This document shows, piece after piece, positions 10,945-22,589 of a stretch of 64,000 nt of DNA. Both the position numbers and the translations under genes were made by a program. The notes under the pieces were generated by a model that was not told where the DNA came from, did not search any database, and saw only the letters and a program-made list of their open reading frames with translations. Every line of letters starts with the position of its first letter. Within the stretch, counting starts at the first letter, position 1. The stretch covers positions 3,830,501 through 3,894,500 of the forward strand of contig JAMJFZ010001816.1 of NCBI GenBank assembly GCA_026225945.1, written 5' to 3'. The stretch is from Cricetomys ansorgei (lineage: Eukaryota; Chordata; Mammalia; Rodentia; Nesomyidae).

Positions 10945-11060
10945 CTTCATTCTATCCAGGAGGAAACTAAGGCAGAGGGAGTTGAACTAACTTGCACATC
11001 ACCACATAGTCAGGGCCAGAATTATGACTCCAAGCCAACAAATCTGCACACAGGGTCTAT
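10945..11060 (-). mobile_element. MIR SINE
   Basis: aggaggaaactaaggcagag, then ttgcacatcaccacatagtc, then gactccaagccaac is the reverse complement of the MIR core and flank. The usual gaggaaactgaggc and cacacagctag landmarks remain readable. Confidence 0.82.
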
Positions 11061-11154
11061 TACCGTACAATGGGGCTATAGAATTGGGATATACATTGAA
11101 GAAGTTGATTCTGAATATATATGTCATATACTCAGTTCTATTAATGTTTATTGC

Positions 11155-11265
11155 ACACAGCTTGATAAAGAAACTTGGGTCCAGGAAGGATGAGTAATAA
11201 TACAAAGCCCAATAATTTATAAATGGCAGGATAGTAGCTGGAACTCAAGATTTGATGAGCTCAGC
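11155..11265 (-). mobile_element. Second MIR SINE in same orientation
   Basis: gataaagaaacttgggtcca followed by aatggcaggatagtagctgg matches the same reverse MIR core. It lies about 95 bases after the first MIR, so either two insertions or one local duplication. Confidence 0.72.
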
Positions 11266-11409
11266 ATGATATGGTACAAAAGAAACACTGGTGTTAGAAT
11301 TATTTCATGTTGCAACAGAGTCCATGATATGCCCAGCACCTGTTTGTATAGTATTCACCTGAGGGCTAATAGATAAGAAATTATGAGTCAGAGGAGATTA
11401 AGCATTTCT
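11266..11409. other. Unannotated spacer
   Basis: Nothing recognised. Confidence 0.4.
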
Positions 11410-11553
11410 ATTATACATACATATACTCAAACATATCTACACACACATACACATATATACACACACATACACAACACATACACACATTCACACCAATATA
11501 TACACATATATACACACAGGCGTAGATATATATACGTACATATATATTTATAA
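11410..11553. repeat. Degenerate CA/TA alternating tract
   Basis: Interspersed (CA)n, (TA)n and tacatata motifs over about 140 bases. This is an old, interrupted purine-pyrimidine alternating tract. Confidence 0.85.
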
Positions 11554-12382
11554 TTTTTTACTGCATCTGTATGCTGCTAAGAAAAAATGTGCTTTGATTT
11601 ATAAAGAGATCTTTATTTCTGAGAGCTAATGAAATCTTCAAAGTCTTTATTCTGCTCCTTATGACCCACTCTCCCGTGCATTGTATTCTCCCAGTCTTTC
11701 TACTATGCATTATAAACTCAGTCAGCTTGTCAATCTGTAATTCTTCACTTTCCATTTTCTAGTGTATGACTTCTCTTTTCAACAGTGTCTACTTACATAA
11801 AATACAGCCATTTAAGTTTTTTTTTTCCTTTTAATTCAAGTGTTTGAAGGTTGAAATTGGAGCCTGGATAACTAGGGTTTCAAAATTGGAATCCTGGTGT
11901 TTGACAGCACCAGTAATCTACAGAAGATAAATTATTTTAATGCACTTTTACCTAAATAATTCAATCTCTTCAGTTAAACGAATTTTAATTTTAATTTGAA
12001 ATGCCAAATTCATCTTTTTTCTCTGACTGCATTAGGCTTCAATTAGAAAATTCTACATTATCTTATTACATTTTTTATTATTTTTAAAATTAAAACAAAT
12101 ACTTTTCTACCATTTTTGTTATCCTCAGTGAGAGAAATGATACTAGTAACTAACACTTTGATTTTCTTCCTAGTTGATGAGAATGACTGTGGTTGTGTCT
12201 ACCTCTTTCAAACATCATCTAAATTGATCAATCCTTTTAAGGTGCATTCAGGGAAATACACCTTATTTTATTTTATATGGCTGTATTCATAATATGTCCT
12301 GATTTTTAAAAAAAAGATCTCAATATGATCAACTCAGCGTTTGCTTATAAATATAACATGACTCTTCTTTATTTTTCAAACA
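11554..12382. other. AT-rich unannotated stretch
   Basis: No repeat family or gene recognised. Strongly AT-rich with T-runs near 11820 and 12065. Confidence 0.45.
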
Positions 12383-12598
12383 AAAGATTTATTATTGTAA
12401 TTTTATGTGTATGAGTGTATGACTTCATGTATGGAAGTGTACCATGTGTGTAGTGCCTGCGGAGGCCAGAAGAGGGTGTCATATTCCCTAGAACTAGGGT
12501 TACAGATGGTTGAGCTGCCATTTCAGGGCTGGGAACTGAACCCAGATCCTCTGCAAGAGCAGCAAGTGCTCTTAACCACTGAGCTAATCTCTCCAGCT
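12383..12598 (-). mobile_element. B2 SINE, near full length
   Basis: Starting from a reverse A-rich tail (aaagatttattattgtaa), the body has gcctgcggaggccagaagag, cagatggttgagctgcc and aactgaacccagatcctctg. It ends in the tRNA-derived head ccactgagctaatctctcca. This is a complete minus-strand B2. Confidence 0.9.
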
Positions 12599-13199
12599 CA
12601 CTACTTATTTATTTAGGTAGAAAAAGAACACTGGGGTTCCTGAAGGAGGTAGTAATACACTGGTTCCATGATTTAGAAATTAGACTTTCATTTTTCAAAT
12701 TACGTAGATTCCAATATGAATTTTTCATTAAAATGATCATTTATACGGAAGTTATATTCAATTAGGTTAGTAAATACAATACATACAAAACATGGCATAG
12801 CTTTGGGAGATGATACTTGTATGTAAACTTTAGTTTGTTACAATTGATAGGAAAAATGTAGTATTAACTTCATTTGCATGATTTATTGAGATAACTTGAA
12901 TATAGATTAGATATTTAAATTATCTTATTTTTCTACAGATTGTTAAAATAAAAATAAATAAAATATATTTTTGTTTAAGTGCAGTTCATGTAAGGTATGC
13001 TGTGGTAACAAACAGCCCTGGGTTATTATTGGCTTTCAGTCACAAATGTTTGTTTCTTATTTGTGACATGCCCATTGGAGATTTTCAGGAGACCCTGATT
13101 CATGTGCCATCATTCTATGGTTAAGAACAATGCAGCCTACACTGTTTTGGAGTTTGTCATTGGCCAATATAGGTGGAAAGAAAATGTAAATTCTGTATT
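12599..13199. other. Unannotated, no gene seen
   Basis: AT-rich. An A-rich part near 12945-12970 may be an orphan tail. No gene evidence. Confidence 0.45.
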
Positions 13200-13412
13200 C
13201 ATTTTTTTTTTCTTTTTTGATCCAGGTTGGTCTCATACTCTCTATGTAGCCAAGAATGACCTTGAACTTCTGACCACCCTTCTGTTTGCCCTTCACAAGG
13301 GCTGCAAATACACATGCACACCACCAGAGTTGGTTTCCGTAATTCTGAGAATCAAACCCAGGCCCCGAATGCATACTTGGCAAATAATCTACCAAATGAG
13401 TCACGTCCCTAT
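13200..13412 (-). mobile_element. B4 composite SINE
   Basis: T-run, then B1-like text (catactctctatgtagccaa, gaccttgaacttctgacc), then an ID/tRNA-like right end (caaacccaggccccgaat ... ctaccaaatgagtcac). That is B4 reversed. Confidence 0.8.
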
Positions 13413-13564
13413 TCCTCTGCACTGATTTTTACAGTTTCTACCTGGAGGTATAATACATTACCTCCACCAAAGATGACAGGACAAGAAACAAACAGGTCGT
13501 ACCATGGACTGTGATAGAGAACCAGAAGCTCCTGGTGAACAGCATTAAACAAATACCACAGTAT

Positions 13565-13905
13565 GGACCAGGGAGATGACTCACCAGAGAAAGTGTTTGT
13601 AAGTGTGTGAGCCTGACAACCTGAGTTCTATCCCTGGAACCCACATAAAAGGCCAGAGGTAGTGGTGTGCATTGGCAAGACCAGTGTTCCTTCAGTGAGA
13701 TGGGTGGCCATGAGGGGAAAGCTGTCCTGAAGCTTGTGGCCCTGCTTGCCTGGAGTATTCAGCACAGCAGGAGCTAGAAGTGAGATACTGCCTCAATGAG
13801 GGGGGTGTAGATTAGGACTCATGAGTGGTGTGATCTGTCCTTCAAATACACATCATGCCATGCATGTACCTGCACGTGTACAATAAATAATTTAAAAAAT
13901 AAATG
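13565..13905 (+). mobile_element. Long B3/RSINE-type composite SINE
   Basis: The tRNA-like head (gaccagggagatgactcac, tgacaacctgagttctatcc) is followed by an extra middle block with agcttgtggccctgcttgcc and gagatactgcctcaa. A tacctgcacgtgtacaataa tail follows, then an A-rich end. Such B3 copies with an inserted middle are known in muroids. Confidence 0.72.
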
Positions 13906-14486
13906 CCATGATAATCAGTTGCCTTCAAGTAGGAAAAAAAAAAAAAAACCTGATAAAGAAATCCAGAGGTATGTCAGAATGTCACACTCACCTTGTGGGG
14001 GAGTGGAACATCGCCGGCGCAGGGTAGTGTCAGTTCTTGGCAGCTCCCTGCTTAGCAATGAGCTTCATCACTCTCCCATCCCCTGATTTCTTGTGTTTCA
14101 ACAATCCATTTTAATCCTGCCTTCTTTCCAGTTACTCATCGGGAGCCACAGTCACCGCCATTTTCTTCAGTGAAGATCAGGTGCAGTTCTAGCATAAGGC
14201 TGTGCTCACTGCTCCCGATGTGCTCACTGACTATAAAAGTCCGAGGACCTATCTGAAAACAACCCCACTGGATTGCTAAACTCTGGTGTTTGGCTATTTG
14301 TAATTTTGGCTGAGTTGGAGATGACCTGGTGGAAGTATCATTATCTGGCAGTCCCTAAGACTAACAGGCAGAAAGCATTAAATGGAGTCAGACTGAAGGA
14401 GAGAAGAGGGAATTTGGGTATTATAGTGCTGCAGATAGGGAGATTTAGTCCAGCATCAGGATGCATATGTCCATATATAGAGAAAG
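13906..14486. other. Unannotated, with weak promoter-like motifs
   Basis: Contains a CpG-containing gccggcgc (14013-14020), ccgccatttt (14155-14164, YY1-like), two copies of tgtgctcactg (14201-14211 and 14219-14229) and a TATA-like ctataaaag (14231-14239). No exon or LTR boundary could be established, so these remain motifs only. Confidence 0.4.
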
Positions 14487-14571
14487 ATCTCTCTCTCTGT
14501 TTCTCTGTCTCCGTCTCTCTCTGTCTCTCTGTCTCTCTGTTTCTCTGTCTCTGTGTCTCTCTCTCACTCTA
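14487..14571. repeat. (TC)n with TG interruptions
   Basis: Polypyrimidine microsatellite of TCTCTG-type units, about 85 bases. Confidence 0.95.
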
Positions 14572-14844
14572 AGACTTTAGCATGGCTTTATTTTCATTCA
14601 GCATAATATTTAGTGTCTGTCAGGAAAACCCTCAATTACCTAAATCATTCTGTTCTTCTCATCCTGACACTGACACATTTGGGTGCCAAGATGCTATGGA
14701 GACTGTTTTCACAGATGCTTTTGTAAGGGGTCATATAGACAGAGATTAAGAGTTGCCCAAGTATTGAAACCTTGACAATTAGATCTTAGTACAAACTTGG
14801 ACCCATTGCTACACTTACAATAGTGGCTTGCAAATTTTGGTAGC
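14572..14844. other. Unannotated spacer
   Basis: Nothing recognised. Confidence 0.4.
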
Positions 14845-14878
14845 AATACATACATACACACACACACAGACACACACA

Positions 14879-14913
<35 letters not shown>
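14845..14913. repeat. (CA)n microsatellite
   Basis: tacatacacaca leads into an array with two agacacacac interruptions and a final pure CA run (about 34 bases). Confidence 0.96.
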
Positions 14914-14915
<2 letters not shown>

Positions 14916-15272
14916 CCCTGGTATACTTTCAGAAAAATGTGTAACTTATTCTTTAATTGTTATTACTACCTGATTTCTTCCCGACCCACCCTTCTGTTCC
15001 ACGTTTTTCTTTGCCTTCTGTTTTCACTTATGAACTCACAGTAACTGTGGTGACCTGCACAGGACTTAAACAAGATCGAGACTGTCAACCTTGTGTCACG
15101 GGAGGCAGAGGGACTCATGAGGAGTAATAGGTTAATAGACAGTTAACATCTTCTGAGAGATAGGAAGACATATTTTTCTTCAGTGATATAGCACTGATAA
15201 ATTTCCCAGGCTCTAGTCAGTAATTCTCCATTCATGTTTATGTAAGAAATGCTAATAGAACTCAGTGGACCA
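14914..15272. other. Unannotated, no gene seen
   Basis: No recognisable repeat or open frame of interest. Confidence 0.4.
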
Positions 15273-15311
15273 TTAAAATAAAATAAAATAAAATAATAAA
15301 ATAAAATAAAA
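15273..15311. repeat. (AAAAT)n pentanucleotide repeat
   Basis: Seven or so taaaa units with one shortened unit. Lies at the start of the L1-like segment that follows. Confidence 0.93.
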
Positions 15312-15455
15312 ACCAAGAATGTAAGAGGGAGCCTTTTAGGGAAGAAGAAGGGATTCATAGAGGGTGGGAGAGAGATGAGAGTGGGTAATGGAGGATAAAG
15401 ATTATAAAATACATTATATATATTTACAAAACTGTCAAATAATAAAAAGAAAGAG
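15312..15455 (+). mobile_element. L1 3' UTR fragment (Lx-like)
   Basis: gagggtgggagagagatgag, then an ataaaatacattatatat block, ending in ctgtcaaataataaaaag. This resembles the terminal part of old rodent L1 3' UTRs. Confidence 0.5.
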
Positions 15456-15689
15456 GAATAAGATTCAGCTCACATTGAGATAAAATGACATTGTTGACAA
15501 GCCTCTCTTTCTGGAGACTTCTGAGGACAAGCAACTTTCCTGCTCTCTCAAGGATCAGCAGCCACCTTTGCCTAACTTTCTGTACCTTTCTCTTATCGTC
15601 TTTTTCTTGACACAACTCCCATTGACCAGATACTAGAACGTTCTTGACTTTTAAGATTCATGCTATTCATATGAATAGACGGTCTCTGT
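15456..15689. other. Unannotated spacer between L1 pieces
   Basis: May be diverged L1 3' UTR. No gene recognised. Confidence 0.35.
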
Positions 15690-16018
15690 GACAGTATACA
15701 CAAGATCTGCGCAAGCCCAAACAGGACCACATCCCATCATGGGGAGGGGAACTGGGCATGCGGTATCACCGCGAGCCTGGAGCTATTGCTGACCATTAGC
15801 TCTGAGAAGCAAAGCATCAGTTTTATCTACAAGTGTAGCCCCGATAAGCTGGCCACACATCCAAGAATGTTTGGGAAAAATAAGTTGTCCTTGATGTGAA
15901 AAAAAACAAAAAACAAACACAAAGTTGTATAGAACAGGAAGAGAAATAGAACTGAAAAAAGTCAGGGGGGAGGTGAGCAAGATTAAAATTTATTGTACAA
16001 AATTCTCAAAGAACTAAT
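15690..16018 (+). mobile_element. L1 3' UTR and 3' end (Lx-like)
   Basis: Colinear landmarks of the rodent L1 3' UTR are a caggaccacatcccatc block, gagctattgctgaccattag, ctggccacacatccaagaat, an A-rich interruption and the terminal ttgtacaaaattctcaaaga. No ORF2 upstream; 5'-truncated. Confidence 0.75.
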
Positions 16019-16339
16019 GGTTCATGAGATCAATGACTTCATTCTCTACCAATAAACCATAGTCTTGACCGTGGAAGCTAGCACAAACTTAGGCTCTTGT
16101 TCTAGGATTTGGGGAAATTAGGGACCACCAGTACCTACTGCAGGCAACTGCATGCCTTGCAGTTTTAGTCACACTGGCCATAGAAATACGAAATAAACTT
16201 CCTATTCACAGAGCTTCTGTTACTAGAAAGTGAGTGATAGGCTGTGCTCTTGGTATTTTTACACATAACAATGTCCAAACAACTGTTTGGACTGTTACTA
16301 TTTTGAGCTATTTCTATTAGTGGGCCAAGATAAACAGCA
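16019..16339. other. Unannotated spacer
   Basis: Nothing recognised. Confidence 0.4.
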
Positions 16340-16490
16340 TGAATGAAGACTATGGATGGGACCTGGGGTCCAATTTTGGGTTTATTACTTACTTGGGAGA
16401 ATATGAGTATCTACTTTCCCTTGCCTGAGGCCCAGTTTCTTTACCTATGAATTAAGATTTAACAGCATCATTGCATTCTATTAGGAACTG
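16340..16490 (+). mobile_element. MIR SINE
   Basis: Follows the MIR order: a gactatggatgggacctgg-like 5' third, then ttattacttacttgg, then cccagtttctttacctatga with atgaattaagattt. The ctcagtttcctcatctgt landmark is recognisable though mutated. Confidence 0.7.
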
Positions 16491-19180
16491 AATGGGACCA
16501 CAGAGCTCACAAAGAAGCCCAGAGCTCTCAAGAAATGTCATGTCTCTTCACAAAACAAAGTATATCATCGTATGGGATTTGGAAATACAACTCCAAGGTC
16601 AAACCTCGGGGCGTTTTTATGTTCTTGGACATAAGAAAAATTTCCATGACTCTAATTAGTTCATCTGAATGTGACGATGAAATAGTTCACCAGAAATATT
16701 TCATTTCTGAAAATACGGAGCAAGCAACACATTGTTTTGGCATAGCCTTGGCTTTCCAAGCATCCTCATTAAGGATACAGCGGTTGTCAGGAATGAAGAA
16801 GTACGGAGCTGATATAAGTCATTGCCAGCGTAATGAGAATGTTTTCTCAGAGCCAGGCTGATGGAGTAAGAGCCAGGGGGTCACTTCTCTATTTGCTGGT
16901 TTTGAGTGGAATGGAGAAGGGAAAAATCTATGCACGTTGTAGAACGACCTTAAGGAGGACAGACCCTACGAGGAGGGTGCCAAAGCCAGCGATGTTCAGA
17001 GTTAGTTATTTATGAAGAGTCAAGGTAAGGAAGGAAGAAAACGGTGAGCCAGAAGAGTAGAGACTTTAACTTCACATCTCACCGTTGCTCACCTGTATCT
17101 ATGGATGGCTTGACCCTACTGGCTTGACTCCTGAGGCTTCGTCTGGGTGAGCTGAAAAAGACACTATTTGTATTACAATTTGACACCCAAACTCATTGCA
17201 TTTTTAAAGAACAACTACACTTTGGGAATACTGAGTTCAAAAGTATAATTTATTTGGGAGGTGGAGACAGATATTTTCAAAAGTTATTATTTATTTATTT
17301 ATTTTTTTTTAGAGAAGCTGCACCATACATAGGCCTATGATTCTTTGCCGATGAGGAAGAAAGCTGAATGGATGGAGGAAGGGACCACTGTGGCTGAGTC
17401 CTGGAAGAGGAACAGCAGGAGCTGTGGAATGCCATACATGTCCTTTGTGAGAGAGGGACACAGGGATGAGAATTCAGATGAGGTTAGGACCTACAGCTTA
17501 GTGCTGAAGATGATGTTAAGGCCCTTTATGTAGGAAAGAGCAAAGAGTTTCAAAGGACAGTAGAGCTTCACTTTAATTAGAGAGCATGTTGACCTAAAGC
17601 TCTGGGATTAAAAACCACAGTAGTCTCTGAAGATTCAAATGGTCTCTAGGGAAGGCGGCAGGTAGAGGCAACTCACGAGGTCGCACTGGTTATAGGTGAG
17701 TGACTTGATATGACCCAATACAGTGGCAGCTTTTGAAAATGTGGCCCCTATAGTTTGATACACATTGCAGAATGAGTGTTGAAACTGTGTCCCGTAGAAA
17801 GAAATTATTTTGAATAAAGACACTTAACAGACAGTAGGAAGGAAACTACTGTGTAAAAGGTGTAGGCTAAAGCTCAAAGTTTTAAGCAAGAACTCCCCAA
17901 TCACAACGGGACCTGAAAACTTCCACTTTTCCTCTTTGCAACGTCTCAATGAGATAATGTGTGTGAAAAACTTAGTGAAGTCAGTCGATAAGTATTATGC
18001 ATTCAATACAATTTACAAAGTGCTACTTATTGTAATGATTCTGAGCCCCAGAGCGATTTGTCTCTTTCCTCTAGGAGCTCAGAATTAGGGTCTCCTTGGT
18101 ATTCAGGTCCTCTAGATCTGAGGATGGCACGGTAGAGAAAATGCAGCACTCTCTGACAACTCTATAAGTTGAGCAATACAACTTATATTTAAGATGGGGT
18201 GTGATCCGTCTGCTCGGTAGCATTTCCTCCCAAGTATCATGGTAGAGTAGAGGCTCTTTCCTGATCATTCATGAAATTAGCATTAATTATCAGCACACTT
18301 GCAAGGACTATCCTATTAACACTTAAGGAGAGCATGTATTTTAGGGTCTTCACTATGCTCAGAGGATGAAAGTTAAACAACAACAAAAAATGAAACGTTC
18401 CAGTGCATCTGCAGTCTGGAAATCTCTAGTCTGGGAGAAGGCAACCACAGAAGGTTGTCAACACTGACCCTGGCTACTTTAATAAGTGTAATCAAGAAAG
18501 CCAGTTTCTTCTCTTCCTAATGTTAGCACAGGGTAAATTTTAATAACAAAATTTCGTAGTAGCATATTGTTTCTGTCTAGAGTAACAATGACTGAAATTC
18601 TAAATCATTTTCATTCACATGTTTGCCATTATGTATCATCACTATTGAAATCAAACTTCAGTGGAAAATGAAAAAAAAATGTGAATGGCAAATCATACAC
18701 GGAAATCAAATTGGTTCAGCGCATAAAAATATTCCATTTTCAAATGCCTGGCATTAAAAACGAGTAGATTGAGTAGTGCTATTTTAGGGGTTATCGTCTG
18801 CTCAGCGTTCGTGATGAGCCTTCTAGAAACCAGAAGGAAAATTTAGCTTTCATTCCAATGCCCCTGGAACTTTTTATGGAGAGGACTTTCTGAGACTTCT
18901 TAAGAAGTTAATACTAAAGAAATCTATGTCATAATTATTATAGTGTTTAGGTAACTTTTGGGTCTTGAACAATTGAAATTAGAACCTTGACTTTTAAAAC
19001 TGTAGTAATGAACGGCAGGATATCCGTAAGTTTATTTTTGGAAGCGGTAAGCAATGTGGACGTATTTAAGTTTAGGTTGTATTACACGGCAAGTAATACA
19101 TTCAGTCAAATGTTATGTAAACTCAGTGTATCATTTCCGGTTTCATACAAATATTTGTCATTACTCAATTGATTAAGAAG
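16491..19180. other. 2.7-kb repeat-poor stretch, no gene seen
   Basis: Only a short (TTTA)n at 17283-17310 is repetitive. Open frames (16535-16861, 108 codons; several near 60) have no domain and no conserved-looking start. The part at 18520-18780 is repeat-free, A/T-rich and has homeodomain-like TAAT motifs; see findings. Confidence 0.5.
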
Positions 19181-19515
19181 GGACTGGAGAGATGGCTCCG
19201 TGGTGAAGAGCGCCTGTTGCTCTTGCAGAGGTGGGCAGGGTTTGATTTCCAGTACAAACATGGTGGTTCACAACCATCTGTAACTTCCAATTCTTCTGAG
19301 GTCCTTCCGACCTCTTCTGACCTTGCGATGTGATTAAGTGGATGACTCCGTGAAGAAGCAGCACTCTTCTCATCTGTTTCTTTCCATGCCTTCACATTCA
19401 AGCTCCTGTCTTACTCCCTGGGTTCTCGAATGCCTGACCTGCAGGCACCAAGCATGAATGTGGTATACATACACACACGGGGGCAAAAATACTCACTAAG
19501 ATAAAATGAACAGAT
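19181..19515 (+). mobile_element. B2 SINE interrupted by a 110-bp insert
   Basis: The head is a clear B2 (gggactggagagatggctcc ... caaccatctgtaacttcc ... cctcttctgacct). The B2 tail resumes at gcaggcaccaagcatg after 110 foreign bases. The insert (19324-19433) is flanked by ctgacct at 19317-19323 and 19434-19440. An A-rich end follows near 19500-19515. Confidence 0.88.
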
Positions 19516-19534
19516 CTGAAAATTAATTAATTGA

Positions 19535-19860
19535 TAAGCAAACTTGTATTTATTGAACATCTGTTACATGGTTCTGCACAAGGGGCTATAGTATTCAGTA
19601 TATAAGTCTATTATAGATTATATTCATTGTCAGATAGAAGCCTTTTGTCAAGTTGGGAAAACAAACATGTGGTGAAGGTCAAATTATAAAATCTATAGTA
19701 TGTGAGGGTTGGGCAGCACACTGAAATCCTTAGGGCCCCTGGAGGCTGTGCTTGATCTGAGTCTTAAAAGGGGTATAGTTTGAAAGGAGGGTGTGGCATT
19801 CTAGAACCCAGAGAGTAAAGCAGGAGTTGGAGTGTGAAGGCATGGAAAGGAGGGGATGAA
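19535..19860 (-). mobile_element. L2 LINE 3' fragment, ancient
   Basis: gtatttattgaacatctgtt opens the segment. It is followed by a ctgtgcttgatctgagtctt block and agaacccagagagtaaagca, in the order of the reverse complement of L2 3' sequence. Highly diverged. Confidence 0.5.
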
Positions 19861-20061
19861 AAGCGTGTCTGTTTCTTTACATAGTCATCTGCTTAATAAC
19901 ATCCCAACAAAAGCCTATTTTCACTGTAATAATAAGTTTCATATTAGTATTTAATAATAGTACACTGTGTAGAGTAGTTGACCACGAGATGATTATTATA
20001 ATCTCCAAAAGAACCTATGAGTGGTGCATTACATTTAAATGCTTTTGAAGAAATGAATTTG
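19861..20061. other. Unannotated spacer
   Basis: AT-rich, nothing recognised. Confidence 0.35.
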
Positions 20062-20150
20062 GTGAGGACGAGATTCCCAGCTCTGACTCTTGATGAGCAC
20101 TCATGGCGAAGTATTTAGCCTGTTTTGAACTTCAGTTTCATCTGTCTACG
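20062..20150 (+). mobile_element. MIR SINE fragment
   Basis: agattcccagctctgactct, then agtatttagcctgttttgaa, then cttcagtttcatctgtct follows the MIR core from the gctctgcc region to the tttcctcatctgt region. Confidence 0.62.
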
Positions 20151-21724
20151 GACCCAAACTCCTTTCCTCCCAGCATCATCTAGAAGACTAGACTATGAGA
20201 CTTGCCAAATTCACTATGCTCGTTTGTTCCTGAGCCTTCTCAGAGCAGCCCGATACAGTGTGCTGTGTGTGTACACAGGTGTCACAGATAGGTTTACAAT
20301 GGCTTTTGCTACTCCCTCCTTCAGTTCTATTCATTTTTTTTTTTGAGTCTGACCTATAACCCTAAACATAATGCCTTTGTGTTTTCATATTTGAAAATAC
20401 TCTTGATGGGCACAGGACTGTTTAGAGTACACACCGCTGCATGAGACAGCAGTCCATCCCAACTACAGCAGTTACTCAGGATGTGTGTAGATGTGCGGTT
20501 GATTCCAAGAAGCTAAATATGCAAATTGATGAAGATGCAAATTTGCTGTGTCAGGGAGAAAAAAAAAATCTTTCTGCTTAGTTCTTCTAGAAACTTGTGT
20601 TATAAAGGATATAATTTGTTCAAAACAACATTTTGCATCTAGAGATAGAATTTTCCTTATATGGCCTGTAACAAGCCAAATGAGACTTGTAAAAACAAGA
20701 GCATAATACTTCAGTAAATCACAATTAGGCACAATTTGGGAAATTAAGAATTTGAAAATTAAAAGCCATGAATATTCAAAAAGAGAATTTCATACAGTTA
20801 TATTAAAAAAAGAAGAGTGCTAACATTATTTTTGTAGAGAGAAATAGTCTCATATTCAACCAGGAAAGGAAATACTTATATAGTGACTTCATGCAGCAAA
20901 CAAACATTAGGGACAGCCTCTGATGCTTAAGAGAGCAGTACTGGAAAACAGTATCCTCTGATTATTCATCACAGAGACCTTGGAAGGTTTATGTGAGAAA
21001 CTCATAAAATTCTGGCTGGTAAGTGATCAAATGAGCATGCTTCAATGGAGTTTGCACTTACACCCCAGCTGTGAGCCAGTAGCCGGGATTCCCAGTATAA
21101 TGCAATGATCCAGGACATAACCTGCAGTTTTTTTTTTTTTTTCCTCTCAGTCTGGAACTCTCATAATTTTTACCATTACTGCAGGATAGTTACATCCTCC
21201 AGTGCATTTTTACCCTTATCTTGGCCTTAAGTTGTACATCTAGTGATCTTCCTTTATTGCTTCTTTGCTGCTCCTAGTGACTTGGTGACTACTTAAAGTT
21301 AATGAAAATTTAGCAGTTATCACTGCCTTGATCTTTGGTACTCCCCTTCCCCCCTTTTAGGGAAAATAGGTATGTCTCTGGGTTGGTGTGGTTCCAACAG
21401 ATTAGAGTACTATGACTCAGAAGTTGGAAAGAAGCTGAGTCTCTCAATGACTCTGTACAGCCAAGTTTCCTTGAAAGTTTGCATTGGTCTACAGGTGATG
21501 CTGGAAACAATTTTATCCTGTACTTATGTCCGTGAATACTCACTGCTTTGTTCAGTTCATTTAGGTTTTACCCTAATTATTAAATGGCTTTGTGATTGAT
21601 TATTAGGAGGACCAGACAATTGATAATCAGTATAACTTAATAGGAACTTATTAACAATTTCCTGTACACACATAGGTACATAGATAATAAATTACGAACT
21701 TGTATCTCTTTTGTATTTTGCTGG
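20151..21724. other. Repeat-poor stretch, no gene seen
   Basis: T-run at 21129-21142 and A-run at 20560-20568 only. No domain in any frame, no RNA gene. Confidence 0.45.
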
Positions 21725-21955
21725 TAGTTAATTTTATTTATTATTTATTTTATGTACGTGAGCATTTTGCCTGCATATGTGTATGTGCACATTCATGCAT
21801 GGTACTTGTGAATGTTAGAAGAGGGTATCTGAACCCCTGGAACTGCAGTTACAGAGGGTTTTGAGTCACTGTGTGGGTATTTGGAACCAAATCTAGTCTT
21901 CTTCAGAGGTAACAAATGACCTTAATCATTGAGCACTCTCTTTAGTTCTATTAAC
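21725..21955 (-). mobile_element. B2-type SINE, diverged
   Basis: Reverse B2/B3 body: ttattttatgtacgtgagca, ttttgcctgcatatgtgtat, gttagaagagggtatctgaa, ctggaactgcagttacagag, and a degraded head ending cattgagcactctcttta. Confidence 0.8.
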
Positions 21956-22589
21956 TTATCAGTGACTTAGAAAAATTATTTGAATAATTTCCGTGGCTGG
22001 ATTTTGTTCATAAAAATAATACTCCCACTAATATTTTTGCATAGATTTTTCTTAGACTCAAGTGATATATACGATAGTACAGAGAGAAGATGCTAAAGAA
22101 AAATGAGGTTTGGTTTTGGTAGATATACCTTGAAGTAACTTCTAATGAGTCAGGTTACCATATAACTCCCCTCTCTTTGGGTAGGAGGAGAGCGCTGTGA
22201 AGACATTGGCTGTCAGAAGCTGTGGGACTTCAGGTCGTGTTCATGTTAGATTATATTAGACTGTCTCAGAGGACTGTAGGAGAAATTCTCCTGCTGACTT
22301 TGAAGACACAAAGTGCCTTGACCTCAGATGTCTATAGAGAGGAGGATATGGCAGTGACCTTTTGTAATGACTCTCCATACGTGAGAGTGGCCTTCAGTGA
22401 ACAGCTGCTAGAAAGTGAGTCTCAGGTTATTCAGCTTTAACAAAATGAACTCTCTGTATTAGATGATGAATTATGAGGTTCATCCCTAGAAGAGGCTCAT
22501 TCTCCCTTTCTCAGCAGTTATTAGTTGCCTGTGGTACTTCATCTAAGTGTGAGAGCATGTGAAATTTCCCCCTGCTACATTAGCACAAA
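21956..22589. other. Unannotated, possibly a very old LTR/MER relic
   Basis: Around 22180-22440 the order of ctcctgctgactttgaagac, agtgagtctcagg and nearby blocks weakly recalls an old mammalian MER/LTR sequence. Similarity is too low to name. The plus open frame at 22222-22440 is not otherwise supported. Confidence 0.3.

Noticed and set aside
12383..12598. Functional tRNA gene in SINE heads
   Set aside because: The B2, B3 and ID heads are tRNA-derived but lack cloverleaf integrity; they belong to SINEs.
14847..14913. CRISPR-like spaced repeats
   Set aside because: Simple CA array in a mammalian context; no repeat-spacer structure.
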